Assembly (NCBI RefSeq): GCF_003096355.1
Contig: NZ_QEKI01000020.1
Location: 1 to 64,000, forward strand
Length of the DNA: 64,000 nt
DNA from: Pontibacter virosus
Lineage (GTDB): Bacteria > Bacteroidota > Bacteroidia > Cytophagales > Hymenobacteraceae
Reading direction: 5' to 3'
Below, piece by piece: positions 1-6,630 of the stretch. The notes beneath the pieces were generated by a model that did not search any database, had not been told where the DNA came from, and worked only from the letters and a program-made list of their open reading frames with translations. The position numbers and the translations under genes were made by a program. How positions within the stretch are numbered: the first letter of the stretch is position 1; the number at the start of each line of letters is the position of its first letter.

Positions 1-31
1 GACAAGTGAAAGTTGCCTAAGAGAACTACAG

Positions 32-99
32 TGGGTAACCCGGTGCAGCCTTAACCCTTGTCTTGCTACGGGCTTAGGCTGCACGAGTACCGTTACGGG
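32..99 (+). repeat. attC site 1 (integron cassette recombination site)
   Basis: A 5' core ending in GTAAC is followed by the arm GTGCAGCC, a central part, the matching arm GGCTGCAC, and a 3' core GTTACGGG at 92-99. The two arms are perfect inverted repeats with extra unpaired bases (GAGTA) in the 3' half, as in attC (59-base element) sites. The decisive sign is that GTTACGGG here is the exact complement of CCCGTAAC, which opens the next site at 834. That match is expected when a circular cassette inserts between G and TT of the core. Bases 1-31 would be the tail of an earlier cassette that is cut by the window edge. Confidence 0.8.
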
Positions 100-142
100 A
101 AATAAAGAATTATAAAGGGACGATATTTTTTTATAGATTATA

Positions 143-158
143 GTAACTTTTAAGTTAC
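143..158. promoter_or_regulatory. Inverted-repeat operator of the first HigBA-like cassette
   Basis: GTAACTT and AAGTTAC form a perfect 7-bp inverted repeat with a 2-base spacer, about 24 bases upstream of the toxin start. HigA-type antitoxins usually repress their own operon through such sites. The same half-site, AAGTTAC, occurs in the operator at 2401-2427 before the second HigBA pair. Autoregulation is inferred. Confidence 0.6.
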
Positions 159-181
159 ATTTACTGTTGAACATACAGCAG

Positions 182-523
182 ATGGAGAAAATCAGAGAAA
201 TCGTTGCTTACAAAAACTACTTTGAAGATTTCTTGAAAGAGCAGCCCGTTAAGGTGCAGGACAAGATATTCAAGATTTTGGAAGCGATAGAAACACTTGA
301 GCGAGTGCCTCAGAATTACCTGAAGCACTTGACCGGCACAGATGGACTATATGAAGCACGTGTACAACTTGCTTCGAACATTTGGCGGGTGTTCTGTTTT
401 TTTGACGAAGGCAAGCTGGTCATCCTGCTTAACGGCTTTCAAAAGAAAACACAAAAGACACCAAAGAAAGAAATCGATAAGGCACTACAATTAATGGCTG
501 AATATTATGAAGGGAAAAGATAA
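182..523 (+). CDS. HigB/RelE-type toxin, type II toxin-antitoxin cassette
   Basis: This is a protein of about 113 residues of the phage-derived Gp49/HigB kind in the RelE/ParE fold. Seen features include the segment LKHLTGTDGLYEARVQLASN, then WRVFCFFDEGKLVILLNGFQKKTQKTPKKEI, which is the classic pattern of an mRNA interferase of this family (basic-aromatic core, then GFxKKTxKTP). A TTG at 167 would extend it by five residues, but ATG at 182 fits family starts better. It overlaps the downstream antitoxin gene by 17 bases, so the pair is probably translationally coupled. The gene order is toxin first, as in higBA. It lies in the cassette between attC sites 1 and 2. Confidence 0.85.
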   Translation: MEKIREIVAYKNYFEDFLKEQPVKVQDKIFKILEAIETLERVPQNYLKHLTGTDGLYEARVQLASNIWRVFCFFDEGKLVILLNGFQKKTQKTPKKEIDKALQLMAEYYEGKR

Positions 524-818
524 AGAAAGAGAAGTTAGTTCTTGGGCAGACATCAAGAACAGAGTGTACGGAGTAAAAGGTACAGAGAGACGTGATAACC
601 TTGACAGAGAGTTTGAATCTTTCAAAATTGGACTTGAATTGAAAAAGGCCCGTGAAGCTCGACATCTTACCCAGCAGGAGTTAGGGGAAATCATCGATAA
701 GAAAAGAACCTACATATCCAGAGTTGAAAACGACGGAAGTAACCTTACTCTCAAAACCTTATTTGATATTGTAGAGAAAGGCTTGGGTGGAAAAGTAAAA
801 ATCTCTATTGAGCTTTAA
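507..818 (+). CDS. HigA/XRE-type antitoxin
   Basis: This is a 103-residue protein with an XRE helix-turn-helix in the C-terminal half: KKAREARHLTQQELGEIIDKKR followed by TYISRVENDGSNLTLKTL. The N-terminal part (WADIKNRVYGVKGTERRD) looks like the toxin-neutralising segment common in HigA partners of Gp49-like toxins. It starts inside the end of the toxin gene. The likely role is to bind and block the toxin and to repress the shared promoter, presumably through the inverted repeat at 143-158. Confidence 0.88.
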   Translation: MKGKDKEREVSSWADIKNRVYGVKGTERRDNLDREFESFKIGLELKKAREARHLTQQELGEIIDKKRTYISRVENDGSNLTLKTLFDIVEKGLGGKVKISIEL

Positions 819-833
819 AAGAATAATTACTAC

Positions 834-899
834 CCCGTAACCCGGTGCAGCCGTAACCCTTGTCTTGCTACGGGCTTAGGCTGCACTAATCCGTTGGGC
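834..899 (+). repeat. attC site 2
   Basis: It opens with CCCGTAAC (834-841), continues with GTGCAGCC and GGCTGCAC as the inner arms, and closes with GTTGGGC (893-899), which fits the GTTRRRY core exactly. The body is almost identical to attC site 1. GTTGGGC is the exact complement of GCCCAAC found at 1589-1595, which marks the end of the following cassette. Confidence 0.85.
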
Positions 900-954
900 A
901 AGACAAAAATCAAAAAATAACAGTATAATAAAAATAAGCGTAAATTGGGACACG

Positions 955-1257
955 ATGAAAGCTATCAGAGATCATATACAGCAAATTATGAATTTATGCG
1001 ACAAACATAGTGTTCGTTCTTTATTTGCGTTCGGCTCTGTCACAACGGATAGATTTAAGCCTGACAGCGATATTGATCTGGTTGTGGATATTGCTGCTGA
1101 AGATCCCATAGAATACACAGACCACTACTTTGCTTTGAAGTTTCAGTTAGAGCAAATACTCCAAAGGGAAGTTGACCTGCTAGAGCAGAAAGCAATCAGG
1201 AATCCATTTCTAAGACAGGAGATCGACCAGACCAAGATACTTGTTTATGGAAAGTGA
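955..1257 (+). CDS. MntA-type nucleotidyltransferase antitoxin (HEPN/MNT system)
   Basis: This 100-residue minimal nucleotidyltransferase carries the signature FGSVTTDRFKPDSDIDLVVDI, the GSx(10)DxD metal and nucleotide-binding motif of the MNT family. In characterised HepT/MntA pairs the MNT protein inactivates the HEPN toxin by attaching AMP residues. It overlaps the HEPN gene by 11 bases, so the two are coupled. The pair forms one cassette between attC site 2 and a truncated attC at 1589. Confidence 0.88.
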   Translation: MKAIRDHIQQIMNLCDKHSVRSLFAFGSVTTDRFKPDSDIDLVVDIAAEDPIEYTDHYFALKFQLEQILQREVDLLEQKAIRNPFLRQEIDQTKILVYGK

Positions 1258-1579
1258 AATCCGCATTTGGCTGGCAGACATCAAAAAGGCAATTTCAGAG
1301 ATAAATCAGTTTTTACCCGTCGAGAAGAATTTTCTGCTCTTCCAAAAAGACTTAAAGACAATAAGAGCAGTTGAGCGTAACCTGGAAATAATTGGTGAAG
1401 CAATCAACAGGATACTGAAAGTTGAGCCTGCCATACAGATAACGCATGCCCGCAGAATTGTAGACACCAGAAATAGAATAATTCACGGCTATGACACCGT
1501 GTCTGAAGACATTATATGGGCTATCGTAATCCGAGAGCTACCAAATCTTGAACTCGAAATAGAAGCACTTTTAAATTAA
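1247..1579 (+). CDS. HepT-type HEPN ribonuclease toxin (DUF86)
   Basis: This is a 110-residue, all-helical protein of the DUF86/HepT family. The catalytic HEPN motif R-x4-H is visible in the segment RNRIIHGYDTVSEDIIW, where RNRIIH supplies the Arg and His. It also has the family segment RAVERNLEIIGEAINRI. An upstream TTG at 1241 is in frame, but ATG at 1247 is the natural start and gives the overlap with mntA. The likely activity is RNA cleavage held in check by the upstream MNT protein. Confidence 0.88.
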   Translation: MESEIRIWLADIKKAISEINQFLPVEKNFLLFQKDLKTIRAVERNLEIIGEAINRILKVEPAIQITHARRIVDTRNRIIHGYDTVSEDIIWAIVIRELPNLELEIEALLN

Positions 1580-1588
1580 AATTGCCTA

Positions 1589-1600
1589 GCCCAACACAAC
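1589..1600 (+). repeat. Remnant of an attC site (5' core only)
   Basis: GCCCAAC at 1589-1595 is the exact complement of the 3' core GTTGGGC of attC site 2, so it should open the attC that ends the MntA/HepT cassette. The rest of an attC is missing. Within a few bases the sequence becomes the body of a zeta-like toxin gene whose 5' end is gone. A deletion joining the two is the simplest reading. Confidence 0.7.
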
Positions 1601-1606
1601 CTAAAG

Positions 1607-2140
1607 CACACTACAGCTTCTTTCACAGTTCTTCCTGAAATGCTGGGTTGTCGTGAATTTGTTAATGCAGACGAGATAGCTCGTGGGCTCTCTCCATTTC
1701 AACCTGAAAAAGTGGCCGTGGAAGCAGGAAGAATCATGCTTCAAAGAATTGACGAGCTACTGAGAAAGAAGGAAGACTTTGCCCTTGAAACCACGCTAGC
1801 GACAAGAAGTTACGCGCAGACCATCAAGAAGGCCAGAGAAATTGGCTTTAATGTAACCCTCGTTTATTTCTGGCTAACATCTCCTGAGCTAGCCATCCAA
1901 CGCGTGAAGAACAGAGTTGCGGAAGGTGGCCACAATATCCCCGAAGAAGTAATCCGTAGAAGATATATAAAAGGAGTTAAAAATCTTTTTCAGTTGTTCA
2001 TTCCTATTTGCGACTATTGGATTATCATTGATAACTCACAGACACCATACAATATAGTGGCAGAAGGGCAGGAAGAACAGGTGTTAAAAATACAGAATCA
2101 GATAGTTTGGGAAAAGTTAAATGCGTTGCGCCATGAATAA
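1607..2140 (+). pseudogene. 5'-truncated zeta-like toxin (P-loop lost)
   Basis: The frame from ATG 1640 reads MLGCREFVNADEIARGLSPF and onward, typical of zeta-toxin family kinases of about 190-200 residues. Upstream, the frame stays readable as TTASFTVLPE, which matches the residues right after the Walker A lysine in this family. The expected GxxGxGK of the P-loop is absent and replaced by attC remnant sequence. No start codon comes before the family body, so the first 20 or so residues, including ATP binding, are lost. The rest is intact, including the segment VKNRVAEGGHNIPEEVIRRRY. It is probably inactive. A short partner gene follows with a small overlap. Confidence 0.75.
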
Positions 2141-2303
2141 GAATAAATTAGATACAGTTGAGCTGCGGAACAAAATTTTAAAAGGAATAGACCTTGCAGT
2201 AGAAAAGCTTACCCGCAGAAAACAAAAAGAAGACGGAGAGCTTGTCTTCTCAAGAAATGGAGAAGTGGTGATAGTAAAGGCGAAAGATTTAGCGACTGAG
2301 TAA
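2133..2303 (+). CDS. Small protein after the zeta-like gene, possible antitoxin
   Basis: This 56-residue charged protein starts at ATG 2133, overlapping the last codons of the zeta-like fragment (an alternative ATG at 2121 adds four residues). The sequence includes LAVEKLTRRKQKEDGELVFSRNGEVVIVKAKDL. I do not recognise a named domain. Its position as the second gene of the cassette, just before an attC, suggests it is the zeta partner, but this rests on context only. Its toxin is apparently broken, so it may be an orphan. Confidence 0.5.
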   Translation: MNKNKLDTVELRNKILKGIDLAVEKLTRRKQKEDGELVFSRNGEVVIVKAKDLATE

Positions 2304-2312
2304 AAAGCCCTT

Positions 2313-2379
2313 CCCACAACCCGGTTCATGCAAAACCTTGGCTGAGGCTTCAGGCTCTGCATGCACAATCCGGTAGAAG
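2313..2379 (+). repeat. attC site 4
   Basis: The site opens with CCCACAAC (2313-2320), has inner arms around TTCATGCA and TGCATGCAC, and ends with GGTAGAAG (2372-2379). The core should read GTTAGAAG to match CTTCTAAC at 3131, so it differs by one base (T to G). That substitution breaks the GTT core and may have disabled recombination here. The general layout, including the ACAATCCG stretch before the core, matches the other sites. Confidence 0.7.
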
Positions 2380-2400
2380 ATATTTTAAATTAAACATTAT

Positions 2401-2439
2401 AAAAAGTTACCATATTGGTAACTTTTTTCTTTATCTTTG
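2401..2439 (+). promoter_or_regulatory. Operator and promoter of the second HigBA pair
   Basis: AAAAAGTTACCA (2401-2412) and TGGTAACTTTTT (2416-2427) form a perfect 12-bp inverted repeat with a TAT spacer. A Bacteroidota-type -7 box, TATCTTTG, follows at 2432-2439, about 17 bases before the toxin start. The repeat covers the place where the -33 element should lie, so repressor binding would block the promoter. This is good evidence for self-repression by the HigA partner. Confidence 0.7.
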
Positions 2440-2456
2440 AGTTCTAAACTAAAGAC

Positions 2457-2750
2457 GTGAGAGTAATAGCAAAAAGGCCGCTGCGGGATTTTTGGGTAAA
2501 GCATGCCGATAGTGAGCAGCAGCTAAAAGCTTGGTATAACGAGGCAGAGCAGGCTGATTGGAAGTCCCCGAACGACATTAAGAAAGACTACCCATCAGCT
2601 AGTATACTGGAGGATAACAGAATGGTCTTCAACATAAAGGGGAACAAATATAGGTTAATCGTCCGAGTCAACTACAAGTATGGCATTGTCTGGATACGGT
2701 TCATCGGAACGCATGCTGAATATGACAAGGTTGACGCCACTAAAATTTAA
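2457..2750 (+). CDS. HigB-family toxin (second HigBA pair)
   Basis: This 97-residue protein with a GTG start matches the HigB toxin family: IAKRPLRDFWVKHADSEQQL at the N-terminus, KGNKYRLIVRVNYKYGIVWIRFIGTHAEYDKV at the C-terminus. Family members are ribosome-dependent mRNA interferases. The GTG is supported by the TATCTTTG box just upstream and by the conserved MRVIAKRPLRDFW beginning. It lies ten bases before its antitoxin gene and is driven by the operator-promoter at 2401-2439. Confidence 0.88.
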   Translation: MRVIAKRPLRDFWVKHADSEQQLKAWYNEAEQADWKSPNDIKKDYPSASILEDNRMVFNIKGNKYRLIVRVNYKYGIVWIRFIGTHAEYDKVDATKI

Positions 2751-2760
2751 AGAAAAAGAA

Positions 2761-3117
2761 ATGAATATTAAGCTGATAAAAACAGAAGAGGATTACCAAT
2801 TGGCCCTGCAAAGGCTGGAAGATATATTTGACGCGGAACCGGATACCCAGGAGGGAGATGAACTGGAGGTGCTTTCATTTCTTATTGACTCCTACGAAAA
2901 GGAACATTTTCCAATTGGAGCACCAGACCCAATTGAAGCAGTAAAGTTCAGAATGGAGCAATTAGGAATAAAGCAGAAGGACTTAGCCGAAGTGCTGGGA
3001 TTCAAGAGTAGGGTAAGCGAGGTGTTGAACAGAAAAAGGAAGCTTACACTGGAAATGATAAGGAGCCTGCATAAGACCTTGAATATCCCAACAAACGTGC
3101 TTATTCAGGAATACTAA
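2761..3117 (+). CDS. HigA-family antitoxin (second pair)
   Basis: This 118-residue protein has an N-terminal toxin-binding half (TEEDYQLALQRLEDIFDAEPDTQEGDELEVLSFLIDSYE) and a C-terminal XRE helix-turn-helix (MEQLGIKQKDLAEVLGF, then RVSEVLNRKRKLTLEMIRSLHKTL). This is the usual architecture of HigA partners of HigB toxins. An upstream in-frame ATG at 2680 lies inside the toxin gene and is not the natural start. It should neutralise the toxin and repress through the 12-bp inverted repeat. Confidence 0.9.
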   Translation: MNIKLIKTEEDYQLALQRLEDIFDAEPDTQEGDELEVLSFLIDSYEKEHFPIGAPDPIEAVKFRMEQLGIKQKDLAEVLGFKSRVSEVLNRKRKLTLEMIRSLHKTLNIPTNVLIQEY

Positions 3118-3130
3118 AAGAAAAACAACC

Positions 3131-3196
3131 CTTCTAACACTGTATATACAAACCCCTTGCTACACAGCGGGCTATGCATATACTAACCGTTGGCAC
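3131..3196 (+). repeat. attC site 5
   Basis: It opens with CTTCTAAC and ends with GTTGGCAC (3189-3196). The inner arms include TGTATATAC and TGCATATACTAA. The body is unlike sites 1 and 2, but core position and length are the same. CTTCTAAC pairs with the preceding core at 2372 with one mismatch, and GTTGGCAC pairs with GAGCCAAC at 3788 with one mismatch. Confidence 0.75.
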
Positions 3197-3256
3197 GTAT
3201 AAAAGTTAAAAAGGATAAAAATTGAAATTATTCGTATATTTTTAAAAAGTTTAGAT

Positions 3257-3496
3257 ATGGCAGCTATAAAGGAGGATTTGCATAAACTGATTGATACAAC
3301 TAATGATGAAAAATTATTAGAAGACATCTTCATGATTTTATCCAGCAGAAGAAATTACAAAGAAGGAAGCCTTTGGGCCAGCTTAACTGAAGCTCAGAAA
3401 CAGGATGTTTTAGCAAGTGAAAGTGAAATCAGTGACGAATCTGCCTGGTTAACTCAGGAAGAGATAAAAAGAAGAAACTCTAAATGGCTCAGATAG
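3257..3496 (+). CDS. Antitoxin of a ParDE/RelBE-like pair
   Basis: This 79-residue acidic protein precedes a ParE-like toxin. The sequence MAAIKEDLHKLIDTTNDEKLLEDIFMIL and the C-terminal ISDESAWLTQEEIKRRNSKWLR resemble addiction-module antitoxins in Bacteroidota that bind the toxin with a helical C-terminus. No clear DNA-binding domain could be named. It overlaps the toxin gene by 13 bases. The pair makes up the cassette between attC sites 5 and 6. Confidence 0.7.
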   Translation: MAAIKEDLHKLIDTTNDEKLLEDIFMILSSRRNYKEGSLWASLTEAQKQDVLASESEISDESAWLTQEEIKRRNSKWLR

Positions 3497-3777
3497 TCTG
3501 GAACAAGCGGGCCAGCAAACAATTAGCTGATTTACAAAACTATCTGCAGCAGGAATTTGGAGAAAAAGTAGCGCAAACATTTACTTACAGAATATTCCAG
3601 TTTTTAGAGCTACTTGTTAAGTACCCTCAAATAGGAACACTAGAAAGTCCTGAAAAAGATATTAGAGGATTTTTGCTGCACAGACATACCACCATTCTTT
3701 ATAAGCAGAAAGAAGAAACTATCTACATTCTCGCCTTATTTGATAACAGGCAAAATCCTCAGAAGAAGACAATCTGA
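3484..3777 (+). CDS. ParE/RelE-superfamily toxin
   Basis: This 97-residue protein has the standard ParE outline: VWNKRASKQLADLQNYLQQEFGEKVAQTFTYRI helices, then the beta segment RGFLLHRHTTILYKQKEETIYILALFDNRQNPQK. The terminal FDNRQNP motif is typical of ParE-like toxins. Target (gyrase or mRNA) cannot be told from sequence. It is the last toxin-antitoxin cassette of the left array. Confidence 0.8.
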   Translation: MAQIVWNKRASKQLADLQNYLQQEFGEKVAQTFTYRIFQFLELLVKYPQIGTLESPEKDIRGFLLHRHTTILYKQKEETIYILALFDNRQNPQKKTI

Positions 3778-3787
3778 AAAATTACAG

Positions 3788-3855
3788 GAGCCAACCCAGT
3801 TCAGCCTCTATGCTTGGCTCCGCCACGCCCATTGGTTGCACAAATCCGTTCAGGC
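3788..3855 (+). repeat. attC site 6 (last site of the left array)
   Basis: It opens with GAGCCAAC, has arms GTTCAGCC and GGTTGCAC, and closes with GTTCAGG at 3848. The body, including the strings TATGCTTGGCT and GCCCATTGG, is closely related to the attC at 63000-63066 near the other end of the window. No matching cassette end is seen further right, so this site probably marks the edge of the array. Confidence 0.8.
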
Positions 3856-3893
3856 AATATATTAAGTGAACCTACAGGAGTAATAGGCACCCC

Positions 3894-4540
3894 TTGGGTC
3901 ATTTTGTTTTGATGGCCTGGATGGCATTTACAGGTATAATGGCCTGGTCTGACTTCTTCACAGTTACGACCTCCCTGCCACCTCGTATTTTAGTAGCAGT
4001 ATTACCTCCTTTGGTTCTCCTTTTTGTGGTGCTCGTCACACAAAAAGGTAGTGTGTGGGTGGATGCATTTGATTTAAAAATACTTACTATACTTCAGGCT
4101 ATGCGGGTTCCGGTGGAGTTAGTACTCTACTGGTTATGCCTTTACCACATCATGCCCGAACTCATGACCTTTCAAGGGAGAAATTATGATATCATTTCAG
4201 GCATTACCGCACCGCTGGTTTATATGTCACCTTTGTTAAGAACAAGTGGCAGAGAGAACTTTTGATAGGCTGGAATATAGCTTCTCTCAGCTTGTTGGTT
4301 TTTACGGTAACCAACGGCATTCTTTCAGCACCCTCCCCTTTTCAACAGTTCGGATTTGACCAACCTAATACAGCCGTGCTGCTTTTCCCCTTTATCTGGT
4401 TACCGACTGTTGTGGTTCCCATTGCCTACTATTCGCACATCACCTCGATCCGGAAACTCGTCTGGAAGGATCGGAGATCCAGCTCGTTTACCTCGCCGAT
4501 TCATGCTCAGTTCAACGATATAAAACCTTCTAGAGCTTAA
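3894..4540 (+). pseudogene. Frameshifted membrane protein
   Basis: Two overlapping frames encode parts of one hydrophobic protein. The first (3894-4265) runs through GITAPLVYMS. A second frame reads FVKNKWQRELLIGWNIASLS from about 4232 on and continues to 4540 through FGFDQPNTAVLLFPFIWLP. A single indel near 4215-4235 would rejoin them into a protein of about 215 residues with several membrane segments. I recognise it only as an uncharacterised Bacteroidota membrane protein. The 5' end may also be short, since no good start is seen upstream of ATG 3912. It carries an AGGTATA motif, unlike the cassettes before it, so it probably belongs to the resident chromosome. Confidence 0.65.
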
Positions 4541-4700
4541 TCATCCAAGAGTGAAGACACATGTTAAGCACTTCACAAGAGTATGCCAATTGCTTCGATT
4601 TTATTTGTATTATTGAGTGGCAGCTCCAAAACGAATAGCCTGCTCACCATTATGCTTTCGAAAATCGCATAACACATTAATATCCAAGCAACCCAGCCCC

Positions 4701-5030
4701 ATGCACCCACAGGTAACCGACTACATCAACACATCCGAAAAACACAAAGAAACCCTTGAGGCGTTGCGCCAACTCCTGCACGACACTGTGCCTGGCGTAA
4801 CCGAAGAGTTTAAGTGGAGTCGCCCTGTTTTCCACTCCGGTAAAGACTTCGCCTATTTGAAAACAGCCAAAGCCTATGTTACCCTAGGCTTCTTCCAGTT
4901 CGATAAACTCAACGACCCGGAGGGTTTACTGGAAGGAACGGGCAAGGACATGCGCCACATCAAAATCAAGAACGTGCAGGAGATTGACCGGGAGCTACTG
5001 AGCGATTGGTTTAAAGCGGCATCGGCATAG
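4701..5030 (+). CDS. DUF1801 (YdhG-like) domain protein
   Basis: This 109-residue protein begins MHPQVTDYINTSEKHKETLEALRQLLHDTVPGVTEEFKW, then FAYLKTAKAYVTLGFF and DMRHIKI, matching the DUF1801 family of small, probably ligand-binding proteins of unknown function. A longer frame starts at 4617, but the family start is the ATG at 4701. It lies 30 bases before the Maa-like gene. Confidence 0.82.
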   Translation: MHPQVTDYINTSEKHKETLEALRQLLHDTVPGVTEEFKWSRPVFHSGKDFAYLKTAKAYVTLGFFQFDKLNDPEGLLEGTGKDMRHIKIKNVQEIDRELLSDWFKAASA

Positions 5031-5060
5031 CCAAACTCCCCGGCTACCGTATACCTGCCT

Positions 5061-5621
5061 ATGAAAACGGAGAAAGAGAAAATGCTGGCGGGAGAATTAT
5101 ATGACCCGTTGGACAAGCAAATTTCGGATGAGCGCCTGCAAACGCGCCTGCTTCTGAAAGAGCTCAACGACAGTCGTGAAGACCAGGTAGAAGAGCGAAG
5201 CCGCATTCTAAAAGCGCTGATCCCAAACGCGGGAGAAGGCCTCTGGCTACAGCCCCCTTTTTACTGCGACTATGGCTACAACATGATCGTGGGTGATAGG
5301 GTGTTCTTCAACTTCAACTGCGTGGTGCTCGATGTAATGGAGGTGCGCATTGGCAGCCGCACCCTGTTTGGACCCAACGTGCAGGTATACACCGCCACCC
5401 ACCCCATGGACCACCGTGAACGTGCTTCTGGGGTAGAATTTGCTAAACCGATCCGCATCGGAGAAGACGTCTGGGTAGGCGGCAGCGCCGTCATCTGCCC
5501 CGGCGTGACTATTGGCGACCGCAGCGTAATTGGAGCTGGAAGTGTCGTGACCAAGGACATTCCGGCCGATGTGTTCGCGGCAGGCAATCCCTGCCGGGTT
5601 ATCAGGCATTTGGATAAATAA
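5061..5621 (+). CDS. Maltose/galactoside O-acetyltransferase family protein
   Basis: This 186-residue protein has an N-terminal helical Maa domain (KEKMLAGELYDPLDKQI and on) and a left-handed beta-helix of hexapeptide repeats (IGEDVWVGGSAVICPGVTIGDRSVIGAGSVVTKDIPADVFAAGNPCRVIRHL). The catalytic histidine is in the segment YTATHPMDHRER. It transfers acetyl from acetyl-CoA to a sugar hydroxyl. The exact sugar cannot be told; Maa and NodL-type enzymes share this pattern. Length is normal. Confidence 0.9.
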   Translation: MKTEKEKMLAGELYDPLDKQISDERLQTRLLLKELNDSREDQVEERSRILKALIPNAGEGLWLQPPFYCDYGYNMIVGDRVFFNFNCVVLDVMEVRIGSRTLFGPNVQVYTATHPMDHRERASGVEFAKPIRIGEDVWVGGSAVICPGVTIGDRSVIGAGSVVTKDIPADVFAAGNPCRVIRHLDK

Positions 5622-5727
5622 TAGTTGTCAATCACTTCCACGGGTACTGAAAAATTACCAACAGCTAACTATCGGTAGTCTCCGTCTGACAATTTGGCCT
5701 TATCTTTCGCTTCAGTTAACCTCGTGT

Positions 5728-6558
5728 ATGGAAGCTTATCAGGACATGTTTCAGCTGCAGAAACACCGTAGCAGCGCATTTGCCCGGCCTTACTCTTCTG
5801 AGTTTTACAACATACTGCTGATGGAGGGCAGCGGTACCCTTAGCGTGGACTTTACCGATTACACGTTCGAAGGAAAAATAGCGCTATTCACGTCCCCCTA
5901 CCAGCACCTGAACATCGGCGGCGACTCTGACTTTGAAGTGGATCAGTTGACATTTCACGGCGATTTTTACTGCATTGAATACCACAAGAATGAAGTGGCC
6001 TGCAATGGCCTGCTATTCAACAACATCTACAAGCAGCCCTACATCACGTTACAAGACGACGAAATCAGCCTGATCTTTGATAAGCTCCGTTTTGAACTCA
6101 GTCAGAATGAACCGCACTCGGAGCCTATCCTCAGAAGTTACCTGCAGCTTATTCTGGCCATCGCGAGCAGGATCAAAAAACAGGAGCAACAATTGGAGGC
6201 GGAAAGCACGCCCAACCCCATGGAGCAGTTCAGGGAATTAGTTGAGGTACACTTCCTGACTCAGCGCAACACCCTGTTCTATGCCGAACAGATGGCTTTC
6301 TCCCACAGCGCCTTCGCCAGGAAAGTTAAGAAATACTTCGGCAAGTCACCCTCGCAACTGATACAGGACCGGGTGATTCTGGAGGCTAAAAAGCAATTGC
6401 ACCTCACCCACAAGAGCATCAAGGAAGTGGCTGCCGCGCTCAATTTTGAGGACGAACATTATTTCAGCCGCTATTTTAAGAAACAAACCGGTGTCTCTCC
6501 TACTCATTTCAGGGAGAAAGTAGGTATATCGATCGTGGCGGATTCGTCCATGAGATAG
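5728..6558 (+). CDS. AraC-family transcriptional regulator
   Basis: This 276-residue protein has an N-terminal cupin-like sensing half and a C-terminal double helix-turn-helix (about residues 175-265) including LFYAEQMAFSHSAFARKVKKYFGKSPSQLI and IKEVAAALNFEDEHYFSRYFKKQTGVSPTHFR. The frame is open from 5569, overlapping the previous gene, but ATG 5728 gives the natural start. It lies just upstream of a DUF417 membrane gene with its own TAGTTTTG box, and probably controls it. Confidence 0.88.
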   Translation: MEAYQDMFQLQKHRSSAFARPYSSEFYNILLMEGSGTLSVDFTDYTFEGKIALFTSPYQHLNIGGDSDFEVDQLTFHGDFYCIEYHKNEVACNGLLFNNIYKQPYITLQDDEISLIFDKLRFELSQNEPHSEPILRSYLQLILAIASRIKKQEQQLEAESTPNPMEQFRELVEVHFLTQRNTLFYAEQMAFSHSAFARKVKKYFGKSPSQLIQDRVILEAKKQLHLTHKSIKEVAAALNFEDEHYFSRYFKKQTGVSPTHFREKVGISIVADSSMR

Positions 6559-6594
6559 CACAATACGTCCATTTTATTCCCCTCCGGATGGCCT

Positions 6595-6602
6595 TAGTTT
6601 TG
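6595..6602 (+). promoter_or_regulatory. Bacteroidota -7 box before the DUF417 gene
   Basis: TAGTTTTG fits TAnnTTTG and lies 28 bases before the ATG at 6631. A weak TTTT at 6572-6575 is at the right distance for a -33 element. The site is between the AraC stop and the DUF417 start, so the membrane gene likely has its own regulated promoter. Confidence 0.5.
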
Positions 6603-6630
6603 TACAGTTACCAAATCCTATACAAAACTG

